NCBI RefSeq assembly: GCF_001949145.1
Contig: NW_019091508.1
Coordinates: forward strand, 354,057-418,056
DNA: 64,000 bases
Origin: Acanthaster planci
Taxonomy: Eukaryota > Echinodermata > Asteroidea > Valvatida > Acanthasteridae
Reading direction: 5' to 3'
How positions within the stretch are numbered: the stretch's first letter is position 1; every line of letters begins with the position of its first letter. Shown here in pieces: positions 47,501-54,863 of the stretch. The notes beneath the pieces were generated by a model that saw nothing but the letters and a program-made list of their open reading frames with translations, ran no database searches and was not told where the DNA came from. Both the position numbers and the translations under genes were made by a program.

Positions 47501-49859
47501 GTGCTTGATAAATCCCGCATCGCAACACACAAACGTGCTAGCGCATGTGGGCGGGCCTATGGAATTCCATGGACGCACGTGGCCGTGGCCGTGCCCGGCC
47601 GACCTCTCTCCCAGAACGGGTCGAGTTCAGGTGCTACGTTCTCGGCCGTTTGTGAACAGCAGAAGTTTGTGAAAAACCCTGTATTGGCTGGAGGATGGTT
47701 TGTGATCCCTTGCGTGTTCGTGTGGTTCGAGCGTGAGAACAATGTTCGCTTGTCGAGAACAGAAAGTATGCCACAGAAAAGAAAAAAGTCCCTGGAGGGT
47801 AATGTGCCCGGTGTTCTATACGAAAATGCACTGGTCGAAGTAGTATCATGGAGGAAGGACACAGGAGGAGTTTGAACTGCCCGAGCTATAACATCTGACC
47901 AAATACCGCTTTCTGGCATACCCGGTATGTCCATAGCCAGAGCGCAGCGCATGCCTGCTACTCACCACCTGTTTTGCAACCATAAGCCCTCTTTGTACCT
48001 TATGATCGTCGCCGCAATTTTTCGTTGGTAATCTGCATCCCTAAAACGTTGTGTGCTGCACGAAACACAGTTGAATATTCATGCCATCGTTAGTGCTTGA
48101 TATGATCCGACAACAACATCATATTTAGTGCTTAATGGATTTTCGGGCGAGCGAGGAGACTAGTTACATTATGCACTTGTCAATTGTAATCCCGGCCCCG
48201 GGGGACCCAGGACTACCGGGGACTTGGCGCGCCAGATAAAACAGGGCAATCGTGATAGTCCCGGCCAAGTCCCCATAATTTGCCCAGCCAGGGCGGGGCA
48301 CCTTTTTTTGTATTCCCCGGCTGGGCGTTCAAGTTGTGACCATACCCCGCACCTTACCTGCCCCAGCATGCGGGGTTGTTTTGCAACAACCGAACAACTA
48401 TTAAAAAATAAATAACTAATAACTTTCATTAATTTCTAAAAGTCCCCTACTCTTCTGGGTCATTGCTAAGATGACATCGAGTCGGTCGCCGTAAGTGCAG
48501 GTAAAATGCCACTGAAATAAAGCAAAGCAAGGGGCAGTTGCTATAATTATCCCAAACTTTGGCGAAACATTCGGCAGCATATCTGAAGCACCGGAATCAG
48601 GGGGCCGACGAACCAAATCGCTACAATCTTTCTTTGCGGACGTCTCAGAAATAATTATGGAAATTCATCCTATAGCAAAATTTGTTACGCACTGTGTTGA
48701 GACCAATTGACTAATTGAAACGCTCATTATGTACATGTGGCCATGGCCAGTGCCAGCACATGAGACAATTGACAATTATCACAACACTACATTTGTTTAT
48801 TGAAGATTGATCTAGAAGATAACCAACGATTTGAAAAGTATCGCCAAAACAAAAGACACGTGACCAGTGCTACTTGGTTGAAAGATTAAATTACATATGT
48901 TTTAATCATTTAGCAGTCCATAGAAAGTGGCAACAATGTTTGTAAAAAAAAGAAAGGTCTGTATTTTGCACGCACTGATCCCAAAATAAGGCGTCATCTT
49001 TGTCAGGTTTTCATATGTCAGGGTAAGGGAAACACTTTGAATTTCATATCGAGGCTCAGTACTATAAAATTTTACAGATAGATAGTTTAACAAATTGTAC
49101 AACCCCGCCAAGTCCCTGCTATCGTCCCAGGTCAGCGGGGTAGCCATTGTACATCCCCGGGCAAGTCCCCGCTATCGTCCCGTCCGGCGGGGCACTTTTT
49201 TTTGGGACATCCCCGGGTACGTCCCCGCTACATTTTTTAAAGTGCCGGATCCCTCGGGGCCGGGATTACAATTGACAAGTGCATTAACTCATTGAACTCA
49301 GTAAAAGAAGTTAAATTGTGTTAATTTTATTTGAGTATGTTTACATTAACTTGGTTTTTGTTAGCGAGAGCAAATCGCTCCTCTTAATTCACTTTGTTGA
49401 TTTAAGGAGAGCAATTTTTAATCGCTCTCCTTAAATCAACGAAGTGAATTATTTATTAAAATGAAGCCCTGGGACGCTGTTCATGAGATGTACATCTTAT
49501 GTACATTTACACTATTTGACCTTGCATGAAAATGACCTACATGTACTTTTATATTTTCTCTTCTCTCTCTAGGGCTACTGAATACATTTGAGTTGTTGGG
49601 TTGTTTGAAAACTTCCTCAAACCCTGCCTTGTTTCATTCTAACCACTAAAAAGTGGGAGGGGGCAGCACCCAAACTAGAAACTAGGAGGTGACACATGTA
49701 TACACCGCCCCCCAAATGGGATCATTTTAAATGCTCATAGTTGCTACCCACCTTTGCCTGCTGTGTGCTCATATATCCTCTTGCCGATGCCAGCATGCAG
49801 GAGTAACTGGTGTCCCAAACCCCAAACAGATGAGAGGCAGTTTGTGACTGCTGCTGCAT
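23438..49859 (-). CDS. NUP85: NUP85, Y-complex nucleoporin (nearly complete gene)
   Basis: NUP85 (Nup75) is an alpha-helical scaffold subunit of the Y (NUP107-160) complex of the nuclear pore; it also acts at kinetochores in animals. I recovered 18 exons on the minus strand: 49752-49859, 46109-46204, 44161-44221, 43586-43659, 42094-42207, 40806-40927, 40240-40326, 37039-37209, 35866-35997, 33227-33330, 32691-32774, 29447-29512, 29101-29151, 28585-28685, 27795-28013, 26547-26646, 24552-24717, 23438-23536. Every junction keeps phase. The order and content match vertebrate NUP85, with landmarks [108 protein letters not shown] and LARNLARAI. The start codon is not certain; a candidate first exon is at 52.8 kb. 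Total length agrees with the family's roughly 650 residues. Confidence 0.93.
24552..24717 (-). CDS. NUP85: NUP85 exon
   Basis: Encodes [20 protein letters not shown] then [17 protein letters not shown]. Phase 2 in, phase 0 out, donor AAG|GTGTGC. Confidence 0.92.
26547..26646 (-). CDS. NUP85: NUP85 exon
   Basis: Encodes [20 protein letters not shown] and [12 protein letters not shown], matching the family's KYREFH segment; donor AG|GTAAGA. Confidence 0.93.
27355..27715. repeat. Intronic minisatellite, about 35-40-bp period
   Basis: About ten diverged units of the type AACTTCCAGTGGTGCTAAAT followed by ATGACATTTA, in the NUP85 intron between the exons at 26.6 and 27.8 kb. Confidence 0.8.
27795..28013 (-). 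CDS. NUP85: NUP85 exon
   Basis: Best-conserved exon: [54 protein letters not shown]. Phase 1 at both ends. Confidence 0.95.
28585..28685 (-). CDS. NUP85: NUP85 exon
   Basis: Encodes [15 protein letters not shown] and [14 protein letters not shown], matching the family's ERIPL...VLRICEQR region. Confidence 0.92.
29101..29151 (-). CDS. NUP85: NUP85 micro-exon (51 nt)
   Basis: Encodes [17 protein letters not shown], phase 2 at both ends, acceptor GCTTACAG, donor AG|GTAAGC. Confidence 0.9.
29447..29512 (-). CDS. NUP85: NUP85 exon (66 nt)
   Basis: Encodes [20 protein letters not shown], phase 2 at both ends. It fills the gap between the NWWFVAH exon and the LWQ micro-exon exactly. Confidence 0.9.
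29590..29900. repeat. Four-unit tandem repeat derived from a tRNA-like SINE head
   Basis: GGGTTTGAATCC at 29612, GGGTTCGAATCC at 29693, AAGTTCGAATCC at 29780 and GGGTTCAAGTCA at 29852 are B-box-like words spaced 72-87 bases apart. The sequence around them is similar too (GTGCTTTCTTCACCTTC, then ACATGTGGATTGG-type words). Confidence 0.65.
30100..30165. repeat. ATACA-type microsatellite
   Basis: Imperfect (ATACA)n run with ATATC and GTAAC interruptions in a NUP85 intron. Confidence 0.75.
30740..31966 (+). mobile_element. 5'-truncated non-LTR retrotransposon (L2/CR1-like), dead
   Basis: Sits inside a NUP85 intron on the opposite strand. A decayed reverse-transcriptase frame (30764-31351) has the catalytic YADD ([14 protein letters not shown]), the thumb-side segment [19 protein letters not shown] and [15 protein letters not shown]. 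Stops and shifts follow, then [13 protein letters not shown] and a 3' end GCGCTTTATAAATGAATAAA leading into an (ATT)n tail. The 5' end is cut inside the RT motif that precedes YADD. No endonuclease domain is present. The ATT tail and motifs fit the L2/CR1 group; exact clade not determined. Confidence 0.88.
32205..32360 (+). mobile_element. tRNA-derived SINE, family B
   Basis: GTTAGCACTCGG head, damaged B box (GACTCAAATCCTGCCCAGAC), then body GGGAGTCCCTGCCTGATTCT and TTTTCCTCCCACCTC. It matches the copy at 52.4 kb. Confidence 0.55.
32528..32665 (-). mobile_element. tRNA-derived SINE, family A (diverged)
   Basis: On the minus strand: GGCTTGGAATCC (B box) followed by CCTTGGACAAAGCACTCTTT and GGAGTAATTGGGTACCCTAT. 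Same body as the copies at 43.2 and 50.1 kb. Confidence 0.5.
32691..32774 (-). CDS. NUP85: NUP85 exon
   Basis: Encodes [20 protein letters not shown] and LDSHQL; phase 2 at both ends, donor AA|GTAAGT. Confidence 0.93.
33227..33330 (-). CDS. NUP85: NUP85 exon
   Basis: Encodes [20 protein letters not shown] and a short lead [11 protein letters not shown]; acceptor TTACCCAG, donor AG|GTGCAT. Confidence 0.93.
35866..35997 (-). CDS. NUP85: NUP85 exon
   Basis: 44 codons, phase 0 at both ends: [20 protein letters not shown] and [10 protein letters not shown]. Confidence 0.94.
37039..37209 (-). CDS. NUP85: NUP85 exon
   Basis: 57 codons, phase 0 at both ends: [39 protein letters not shown]. Confidence 0.94.
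37388..39985. repeat. Possible inserted element bounded by GGGTACCC-rich inverted ends
   Basis: TGCCGGTTACCTGGGTACCC near the left end and CGGGTACCCGGGTACCCGG plus TCGGGCACCTGG near the right end are roughly inverted. The DNA between is AT-rich and gene-free. The terminal match is imperfect and no target duplication is clear. Confidence 0.3.
37968..37968. other. Ambiguous base (N)
   Basis: Single unresolved base inside an intron; it affects no exon. Confidence 0.99.
40240..40326 (-). CDS. NUP85: NUP85 exon
   Basis: 29 codons: [20 protein letters not shown] and a Gln run; acceptor CGACCACAG, donor CAT|GTAAGT. Confidence 0.92.
40806..40927 (-). CDS. NUP85: NUP85 exon
   Basis: Encodes [20 protein letters not shown] and [19 protein letters not shown]; phase 1 in, 0 out, donor GCT|GTGAGT. 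Confidence 0.93.
41880..42010 (-). repeat. Interspersed repeat copy (inverted partner at 46.3 kb)
   Basis: Its reverse complement contains AAAATGAATACTCTCCACCA and CTCTTTTCAACCAATGAGGG, which match 46.39-46.45 kb in opposite orientation. No terminal structure seen; family unknown. Confidence 0.6.
42094..42207 (-). CDS. NUP85: NUP85 exon
   Basis: Encodes [20 protein letters not shown] then [17 protein letters not shown]; phase 1 at both ends. Confidence 0.95.
43160..43330 (+). mobile_element. tRNA-derived SINE, family A
   Basis: A-box-like GCCTTGTGGTTAAGG, B-box-like GAATCAAGCACCAATCC, then body TTGGGCAAATCGCTTTCCCC, CTCTCCCCACCCACGG and GAATGGGTACTTACGAGGG. Confidence 0.6.
43586..43659 (-). 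CDS. NUP85: NUP85 exon (74 nt)
   Basis: Encodes [20 protein letters not shown] then KAAE; acceptor CTCGCCAG, donor GAAG|GTAATG. Confidence 0.92.
44161..44221 (-). CDS. NUP85: NUP85 exon (61 nt)
   Basis: Encodes [19 protein letters not shown], aligned with the family's segment after SHG; phase 1 in, 2 out, donor CA|GTAAGT. Confidence 0.85.
45935..45985. repeat. TACATG microsatellite
   Basis: Run of GTACATGTACATGTATGTACATGTACAC-type words, the local form of a hexamer abundant across the window. Confidence 0.8.
46109..46204 (-). CDS. NUP85: NUP85 N-terminal exon
   Basis: Acceptor GGTTATACAG, donor CACG|GTACGT. Encodes [20 protein letters not shown] then [11 protein letters not shown]. It aligns with the family's VPSCPFIY...DVYSQILRKLFNESHG region and keeps phase with both neighbours. 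Divergent, but position and phase support it. Confidence 0.72.
46320..46480 (+). repeat. Interspersed repeat copy (inverted partner at 41.9 kb)
   Basis: Contains AAAATGAGCACTCCCCACCC and CTCTTTTCAACCAATGAGGG, the opposite-orientation match of the 41.88-42.01 kb copy. Confidence 0.6.
47258..49471. mobile_element. Outer DNA transposon-like element with 13-bp inverted ends and 6-bp target duplication
   Basis: Starts CAGGGCTTCATTTAAA and ends AAATGAAGCCCTG, flanked on both sides by GGACGC. Subterminal hairpins are built from GGAGAGCAA and TTGCTCTCC-like words (near 47.3 and 49.4 kb). No transposase is recognisable, so it is non-autonomous. The CAGGG termini recall hAT-type ends, but the duplication is 6 bp, not the usual 8. 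It contains the nested element at 48172-49283. Confidence 0.68.
48172..49283. mobile_element. Nested DNA transposon-like element with perfect 29-bp inverted ends and TTA duplication
   Basis: The first 29 bases (TGCACTTGTCAATTGTAATC then CCGGCCCCG) recur as an exact reverse complement at the right end. TTA flanks both sides, the target duplication expected of PIF/Harbinger-type elements. Both subterminal regions carry GC-rich repeats around CAAGTCCCCGCTATCGTCCC. No transposase was seen, so it is probably non-autonomous. It lies inside the 47258-49471 element. Confidence 0.8.
49752..49859 (-). CDS. NUP85: NUP85 N-terminal exon
   Basis: Acceptor CATTCCAG, donor AAAG|GTGGGT, phase 1 at both ends. 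In the phase-compatible frame it reads [19 protein letters not shown] then IYEHTAGK, comparable with the family's DWGPGEMLV segment. A different frame is also open, but does not fit the phase of the next exon. Confidence 0.6.
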
Positions 49860-50127
49860 CTGGAATGGTCTACAAACAATATAAAAATAACATTTACATG
49901 TATGTCAAAGCATTTATGACATACACAGCATCTAACAGTACCTTTCATTCAGAGGTGGCAATATACATGTACAGGAATCATCATTACCCCTACACACTCC
50001 GCTCACAACATCCGAACATTCCTGAGACCATTTCAGCTCCCTGGGGAGCATACAGTACTGGTACTATCCCGATGCTGCCATGAAATGATGATGAGCCAAC
50101 TGCTCAATACAATAAACCTATCTGTCC

Positions 50128-50287
50128 CCACAGGTACCCTTTTACTCCTGGGTGGACCTGGTGAAGAGAGGCACCCTAAGGGGTAACTGACTTGCCCAAG
50201 GTCAGAAACATGTAAACACCTGCCAGGATTATGATCCTGATCCGGGACCTATGATCCGAGGCTAAAAAACTAAGCCACTAGGCCACA
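50128..50287 (-). mobile_element. tRNA-derived SINE, family A
   Basis: On the minus strand: A box TGGCCTAGTGG, B box GGATCATAATCC, then CTTGGGCAAGTCAGTTACCC and GGAGTAAAAGGGTACCTGTG. This is the clearest copy of the family in the window. Confidence 0.65.
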
Positions 50288-50982
50288 TATCCTCACTCAA
50301 ATGCAATGAAATCTTAAAGGCAGAAAACATCGGTCTGAACTTGGGCACTACATGATATAAGACACTCATCAGCGATGGAACATGCTGGCCTAAGGCTCCA
50401 GATACATGTACAAGTTACTCCAGATACTCCATTGCATTGAGAACTAGACTGCACGCATTGACAACATGATAACAGCTCCGCAAACAACACAATGACCATG
50501 ATGACTAGCAGATGACACTGAGCCAAGAGAAATTAAAAAAAACCACCCTGAAAGAGTTTGTCATATTAATTGTAAGCAACTTGAAATTTTACAAGGCATG
50601 TATATTTGTAAGCATGGATATGTCTTGTTTAACGGACAAATATGTAGGGCCTATAATGTGAACAATTACAAGTCTGTGCAACATGCAGGAATGTTCATCT
50701 AGGCATGTTGACGGCTAGGCCTATGGCCACCACAGCGCAGCCTAAACAAGCAGACAATCTGCCAGTAACAGTGACACTATAGTGGCAGTGTAGTTGCACA
50801 ATGAAAAAAAAATTTCACCCTTCAGGCTAGGGACAATGCATACATGTAAATGAATGGGGGCGCTGTTCATTTATAAGGAACTCATTTTCTTAAATAGGAA
50901 ATTGTGATTGAAATTTGTCTTTTTCCGCATGCTCTGGCTTCCATATTTAAATTTGAATTTTAAAATTTAAAAAATAGGCCTA

Positions 50983-51378
50983 TCAATAAGCCTTTTGTGA
51001 GTTAAATTTGAATAAAATCTGGCACACTGAGTTCTTTAAATTCACATGAATATACCAATTGGAATTCGCCATACTAAAACCACTGCTGATATACAACATA
51101 CAGTACATGTACATGTACCTTGTGATTTGGGGCAAGCTTTTCCTTAGTTACATAAGAGATGCCTTGCAACAATACACTGCTCTCAATGGAAAAGAAGGGC
51201 ATAAAGGAACCAGTCCATTCCAGAGATGGTGGTCGCTGAGCAAAAGCTTGCCCCGAATCACGAGGTATAGCAACAGTGTCTTTAGTCTGGGGAATTTAAA
51301 TTATGTTTATGTGCAATCAGATACATGTAACTCAGTGTCCCAGATTTTATTCAAATTTAACTCGCAAATGGCTTATTG
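50983..51378. mobile_element. Fold-back (hairpin) element, about 395 bp
   Basis: Left arm landmarks AATAAGCCTTTTGTGAGTTA, GAATAAAATCTGGCACACTG and TTGGGGCAAGCTTTTCC recur in reverse complement on the right as GGAAAATTGCCC-type sequence: GCAAAAGCTTGCCCCGAATC, CAGTGTCCCAGATTTTATTC and TTTAACTCGCAAATGGCTTA. The arms enclose a loop of about 90 bp. No coding capacity; the open frame across it is an artefact. Confidence 0.75.
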
Positions 51379-51399
51379 AAGTCAGCAAGGCACAAATAA

Positions 51400-52360
51400 C
51401 ATGAATAAGAGCAAACACTTTATGCAAATATGTATTTTAAGCTTTTCAGTCAAAATCCACACTCATTTTTGAGTACAATAAAATAATAAAATCACAATTT
51501 GCTCTGCAGTACAAAAACACGGCCTAGGCCTTACTTCAGTTTCTTTGCCATGCACAGTCCGATGGGATCTAAAAATATATCAAAATATTTCTTGTGACAT
51601 TCTCAAGTTCACTTCAAAAAGAAAACTAAAAAAATAAACCAGCTGGAAACTTTATGAGCCTCCCTAACCCACCAAGCTCAGAAAATCATTCATGAAAATG
51701 GTACAAATTCATGTAATTTTCACCATCTATCACCAACTCAAAGTTAAGTCTAGGCCTATCTAATTTACTTTCAGGCTTCATGAAGTTAAAGAGTGAGTCC
51801 GCTCAATATTAACGTGGGGTTCATTACCATTAGCACCCTGTTACTATAAAAAGGGAAACAAAGTCCACTTTCTCAAACTAACATTTTGACCTTTAGGAAC
51901 CATTACTCAATCCTGATAGGCCTAGTTTAAGTAAATTTTGACAATATTTAAGCAAGAAAGCTTCAAACTTCTAACGCAAGTTTGGCAAAAGACAACCACT
52001 TGGTCGAATGAAGCCATTTTGTTTTTTGTCTGGTTACTCGACTCAGACCTTTTGGATTCATCAAAACAAATCTCCATCCAGGTCAAGGAACCAGACTACA
52101 TTTGCTTATTTGTCGTTCACAGCTCTCTTTGGGCAGTCATGTAACTACCGTTTTACTCAAAATTTCTCCAAACAACCAAAAGCCCTGTTCTCTTTTCTTT
52201 CTGATGTGAAAGAGGACACCATCAATAACTCGTTTAGATGAGTTATTTCGAAAAAGTAGAATTTTTTCCCTTTTAGGCCTAATAGGAACAGGGTGCTAAA
52301 GGTAATAAACCCCATTAACATGACCCAAACAAATATAGGCCCTACTGCATACAGTGTATA
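51400..52360. other. Intergenic or NUP85 intronic DNA, nothing recognised
   Basis: AT-rich DNA without a supported exon, promoter or repeat boundary. Confidence 0.4.
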
Positions 52361-52377
52361 TTTCACTTACGAGTCAG

Positions 52378-52670
52378 GTTGGCATAGTGAAGTGGTTCTT
52401 TCCTTGCCTTCCACCTCTGCAGTCTGGAATCAAACATGTCAAATCCTGGCCCAGTCCACACGGGGATTGGGTTTTCAAGCCCTACCTGATTCCGTGGATT
52501 TTACTCAGAATATTCCTATGGGGTTTTCCCGGGTTTCCTCCCACGTCTAAAACTGTATTAAAATGCTTCTCACATGTCTCACTGACCATGCTGACTGTCT
52601 CCTCTCTTACAGAGTTTCTTAAGGCTTGCGAGCAACAATGTACATGTAGGCCTACACTCTACGGTGCCTA
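52378..52670 (+). mobile_element. tRNA-derived SINE, family B
   Basis: A-box-like TGGCATAGTGAAGTGG, B-box region CAAATCCTGGCCCAGTCCAC, then GGGATTGGGTTTTCAAGCCC, CTACCTGATTCCGTGG and GGTTTCCTCCCACGTCTAAA. Shared with the copy at 32.2 kb. Confidence 0.6.
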
Positions 52671-52822
52671 AGGCGCTTTTGAGGTGTCCTTGGTGTCATG
52701 ATGCCGACTTAAAATAATTAATAATGATTTACTTATTTTTTTCGCTAGCACTGACGTTTAACTTCGAAACAACTTCACTCAATAGGCGCTCTCGGTCAGT
52801 GGTGTCGGAAATACAAGCTCAC

Positions 52823-52862
52823 CTTGGTTTTGATTTGCGTATAAAAATACAACGATTAGCAT
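52823..52862 (-). CDS. NUP85: Candidate NUP85 first coding exon
   Basis: A 13-codon ATG frame (MLIVVFLYANQNQ) runs into a strong donor CAAG|GTGAGC in phase 1, which is what the exon at 49859 requires. Such a short exon has no alignable residues, so the call rests on phase and donor alone. Confidence 0.25.
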
Positions 52863-52999
52863 GTACTATGGCGAAATTTTTAATAAATTTTCTTCCCGTA
52901 AACAAGCCCCAAATTTATTTCTAAACTCCAGTCAATATACACTATACATTTTATTTCAAGAAAAGTGTTTTTATAGGGCGAAAAACGATGGAATTTTTA

Positions 53000-54540
53000 T
53001 ACAAACCAGAAGTGGAATTTCGCGCTCGTGCACTGCCATCCTCTCACAAAACATCAGTAGAGCTCGAGGGGGCGCACTTTCACATTTGTGTTGGGGCATT
53101 TACTTTTATCTAGCTGGCTGGCCAATGCCCATAAACCAGTCTACAACTTGGAGTCTCATCATTTTTTTTGGTCCCTTATCAAGGCTTATAATGAAACCTT
53201 AAATTTGTGGACCTATTTTGCATGGAGGCAGCTGCAGGCGGCTAAACTTGGAAGTGGGATAAACCAGTTACAGACACTAGACGGGGAAGTACGAAACATA
53301 TTTAGGTGAAGTGTTTAAAACTTTGAACTGGTGAAAAAGAAAATTGTCCTTGCGGTCATAATCTTGAACTTCCTATGAAGTACGCATTGGTACTCTGTTA
53401 ATAGCACCACGCCAGAGGAAAGTACTTTACTCGAAATTTTCCCCTTTTTATCGGGCATATTTTTAGTTCGAAGGCTACGGGAATTCCAATACGAACTCAG
53501 CTTTATTTGCTCAATAACATAGAAAGTAACATATTGCTATCCGCACATAACAGGGACAAATATTATGCTTTCTCTTTTTATTTGGGCTGTGCAAGTCTTA
53601 AAGTGTTCACTGATTTTTGTTGAGTTGAGTCAACTGGTGATGAGAAAAATGAAGACAAATTGTAAAGATTTTTTCCTACTTCCCAACAACCAACATATAT
53701 TCAAAAGCACTCAAAATGGGAGACCCCCCATCCAGCGGGCCAGTTTGAACCGACCACGCCAATCCAGAGTTCCTGGAGAAAATTGCAGTATAGGGAAAAT
53801 TCCCAGGACAGGGCATGCCAAACTCGCCGGCCCACTCTCTAAATTCCAAAGACTGAAGATTCACTCTGTTCGAGTGAAAATTCAATCTCTCCAATTAAAA
53901 TTAAGGACCACACGACTTAGAGTGAAATATAGTAAAATATCACTCGAGCTTCCGCTGGAAGGGGCTATTTTCAGCCCCTTTTCAGTCTAAATTCAGAGTG
54001 ATTTTCACTCTAAAACGTCCCTGATTTCATCCTTTCCGATTTAGAGAGCAGTCTCCCAGTTGTGTGTTAGTTTTCTCTTGGCACCTTAAACTCAAGCAAC
54101 GGTCCGAAGTCCCATCAAAAGTGGGGGAGTGTTGGCAGAAATTAAATGTCGAGGTGACATTGGTAGGACAGAAACAAAGTCAGTAGAAAACAATTCCGAG
54201 AGAAAATTGTGTTTTCAAGTACGGAGATTTTTGGTTGCGGGCTGAAATGGTTACAATAGAAGGGTAGAATGTATTAATAGGGCTATCGGTTTCTATTTCT
54301 GTTTTACTTTTCTTCAATAGCCCTCGAAAGTTCTTAGCTTTTGAACAACATATTTGGATGAATTTTTCAAAATTGTGATTGGACTCAAGACTACTTTTAG
54401 AGAGTGGTCATCTTAAGATGGAAATATCTTCCAAAGACATCAGTTGACCAACCTTAAATTGAAAATGAGGGAAAACGTGACATGAATATCAGTAATGTCT
54501 TTTTTTCTCATGTTTTATCTTTCTTTTCAACCTTTAGTTG
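53000..54540. other. Region between NUP85 and kinase copy 3
   Basis: An open plus-strand frame at 53565-53990 overlaps low-complexity CACTCTGTTCGAGTGAAAAT-type sequence, with related words at 53990-54010. It looks like repeat rather than gene. No exon is supported. Confidence 0.4.
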
Positions 54541-54579
54541 GTCAAAATGGTTGGTTGCAATGCCTTGGACAAATTACTC

Positions 54580-54666
54580 TGCAGGTAATGCGTCATACGA
54601 GGAACGCGCGCGTTTAATCTGTGACGTTACAATGAAACAATAGGCAAGCGTTGCCCAACCAATGTT
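54580..54666 (+). promoter_or_regulatory. Conserved promoter segment of kinase copy 3
   Basis: Contains ACGCGCGCGTTTAATCTGTG, TGACGTTAC (close to a full CRE), GAAACAATA and GCGTTGCCCAACCAATGT. Order and spacing are as in copies 1 and 2, although the DNA further upstream has diverged. Confidence 0.6.
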
Positions 54667-54801
54667 GCCGGGTGATTTGGCCCTGTCCAAACATAAACAC
54701 CGTCAGAAACCGTTTTGTGCTCATCGAGTTCGGAACAGCCTTATTCTTACGCTCGTTTTTGCCAGTTATTTGAAGCTTGATTCAATCGCCTTCAAATCGA
54801 A

Positions 54802-54863
54802 ATGTTTGACAGCGATCCTAAAGAGTTCTCTAGATGTGCTAGAGCCGCCACCGCCCGACTGAT
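54802..54863 (+). CDS. Kinase copy 3, exon 1 (start)
   Basis: 62 nt, MFDSDPKEFSRCARAATARL plus two bases; donor GAT|GTACGT. An upstream in-frame TGA and conservation of the ATG in all copies support this start. Confidence 0.75.

Noticed and set aside
47447-47952. Open frames of more than 130 codons on both strands at 47.4-47.95 kb
   Set aside because: They lie inside the outer transposon-like element, overlap each other and match nothing; GC content there favours chance open frames.
51059-51379. 106-codon plus-strand frame
   Set aside because: Spans the arms and loop of a fold-back element; artefact of the inverted repeat.
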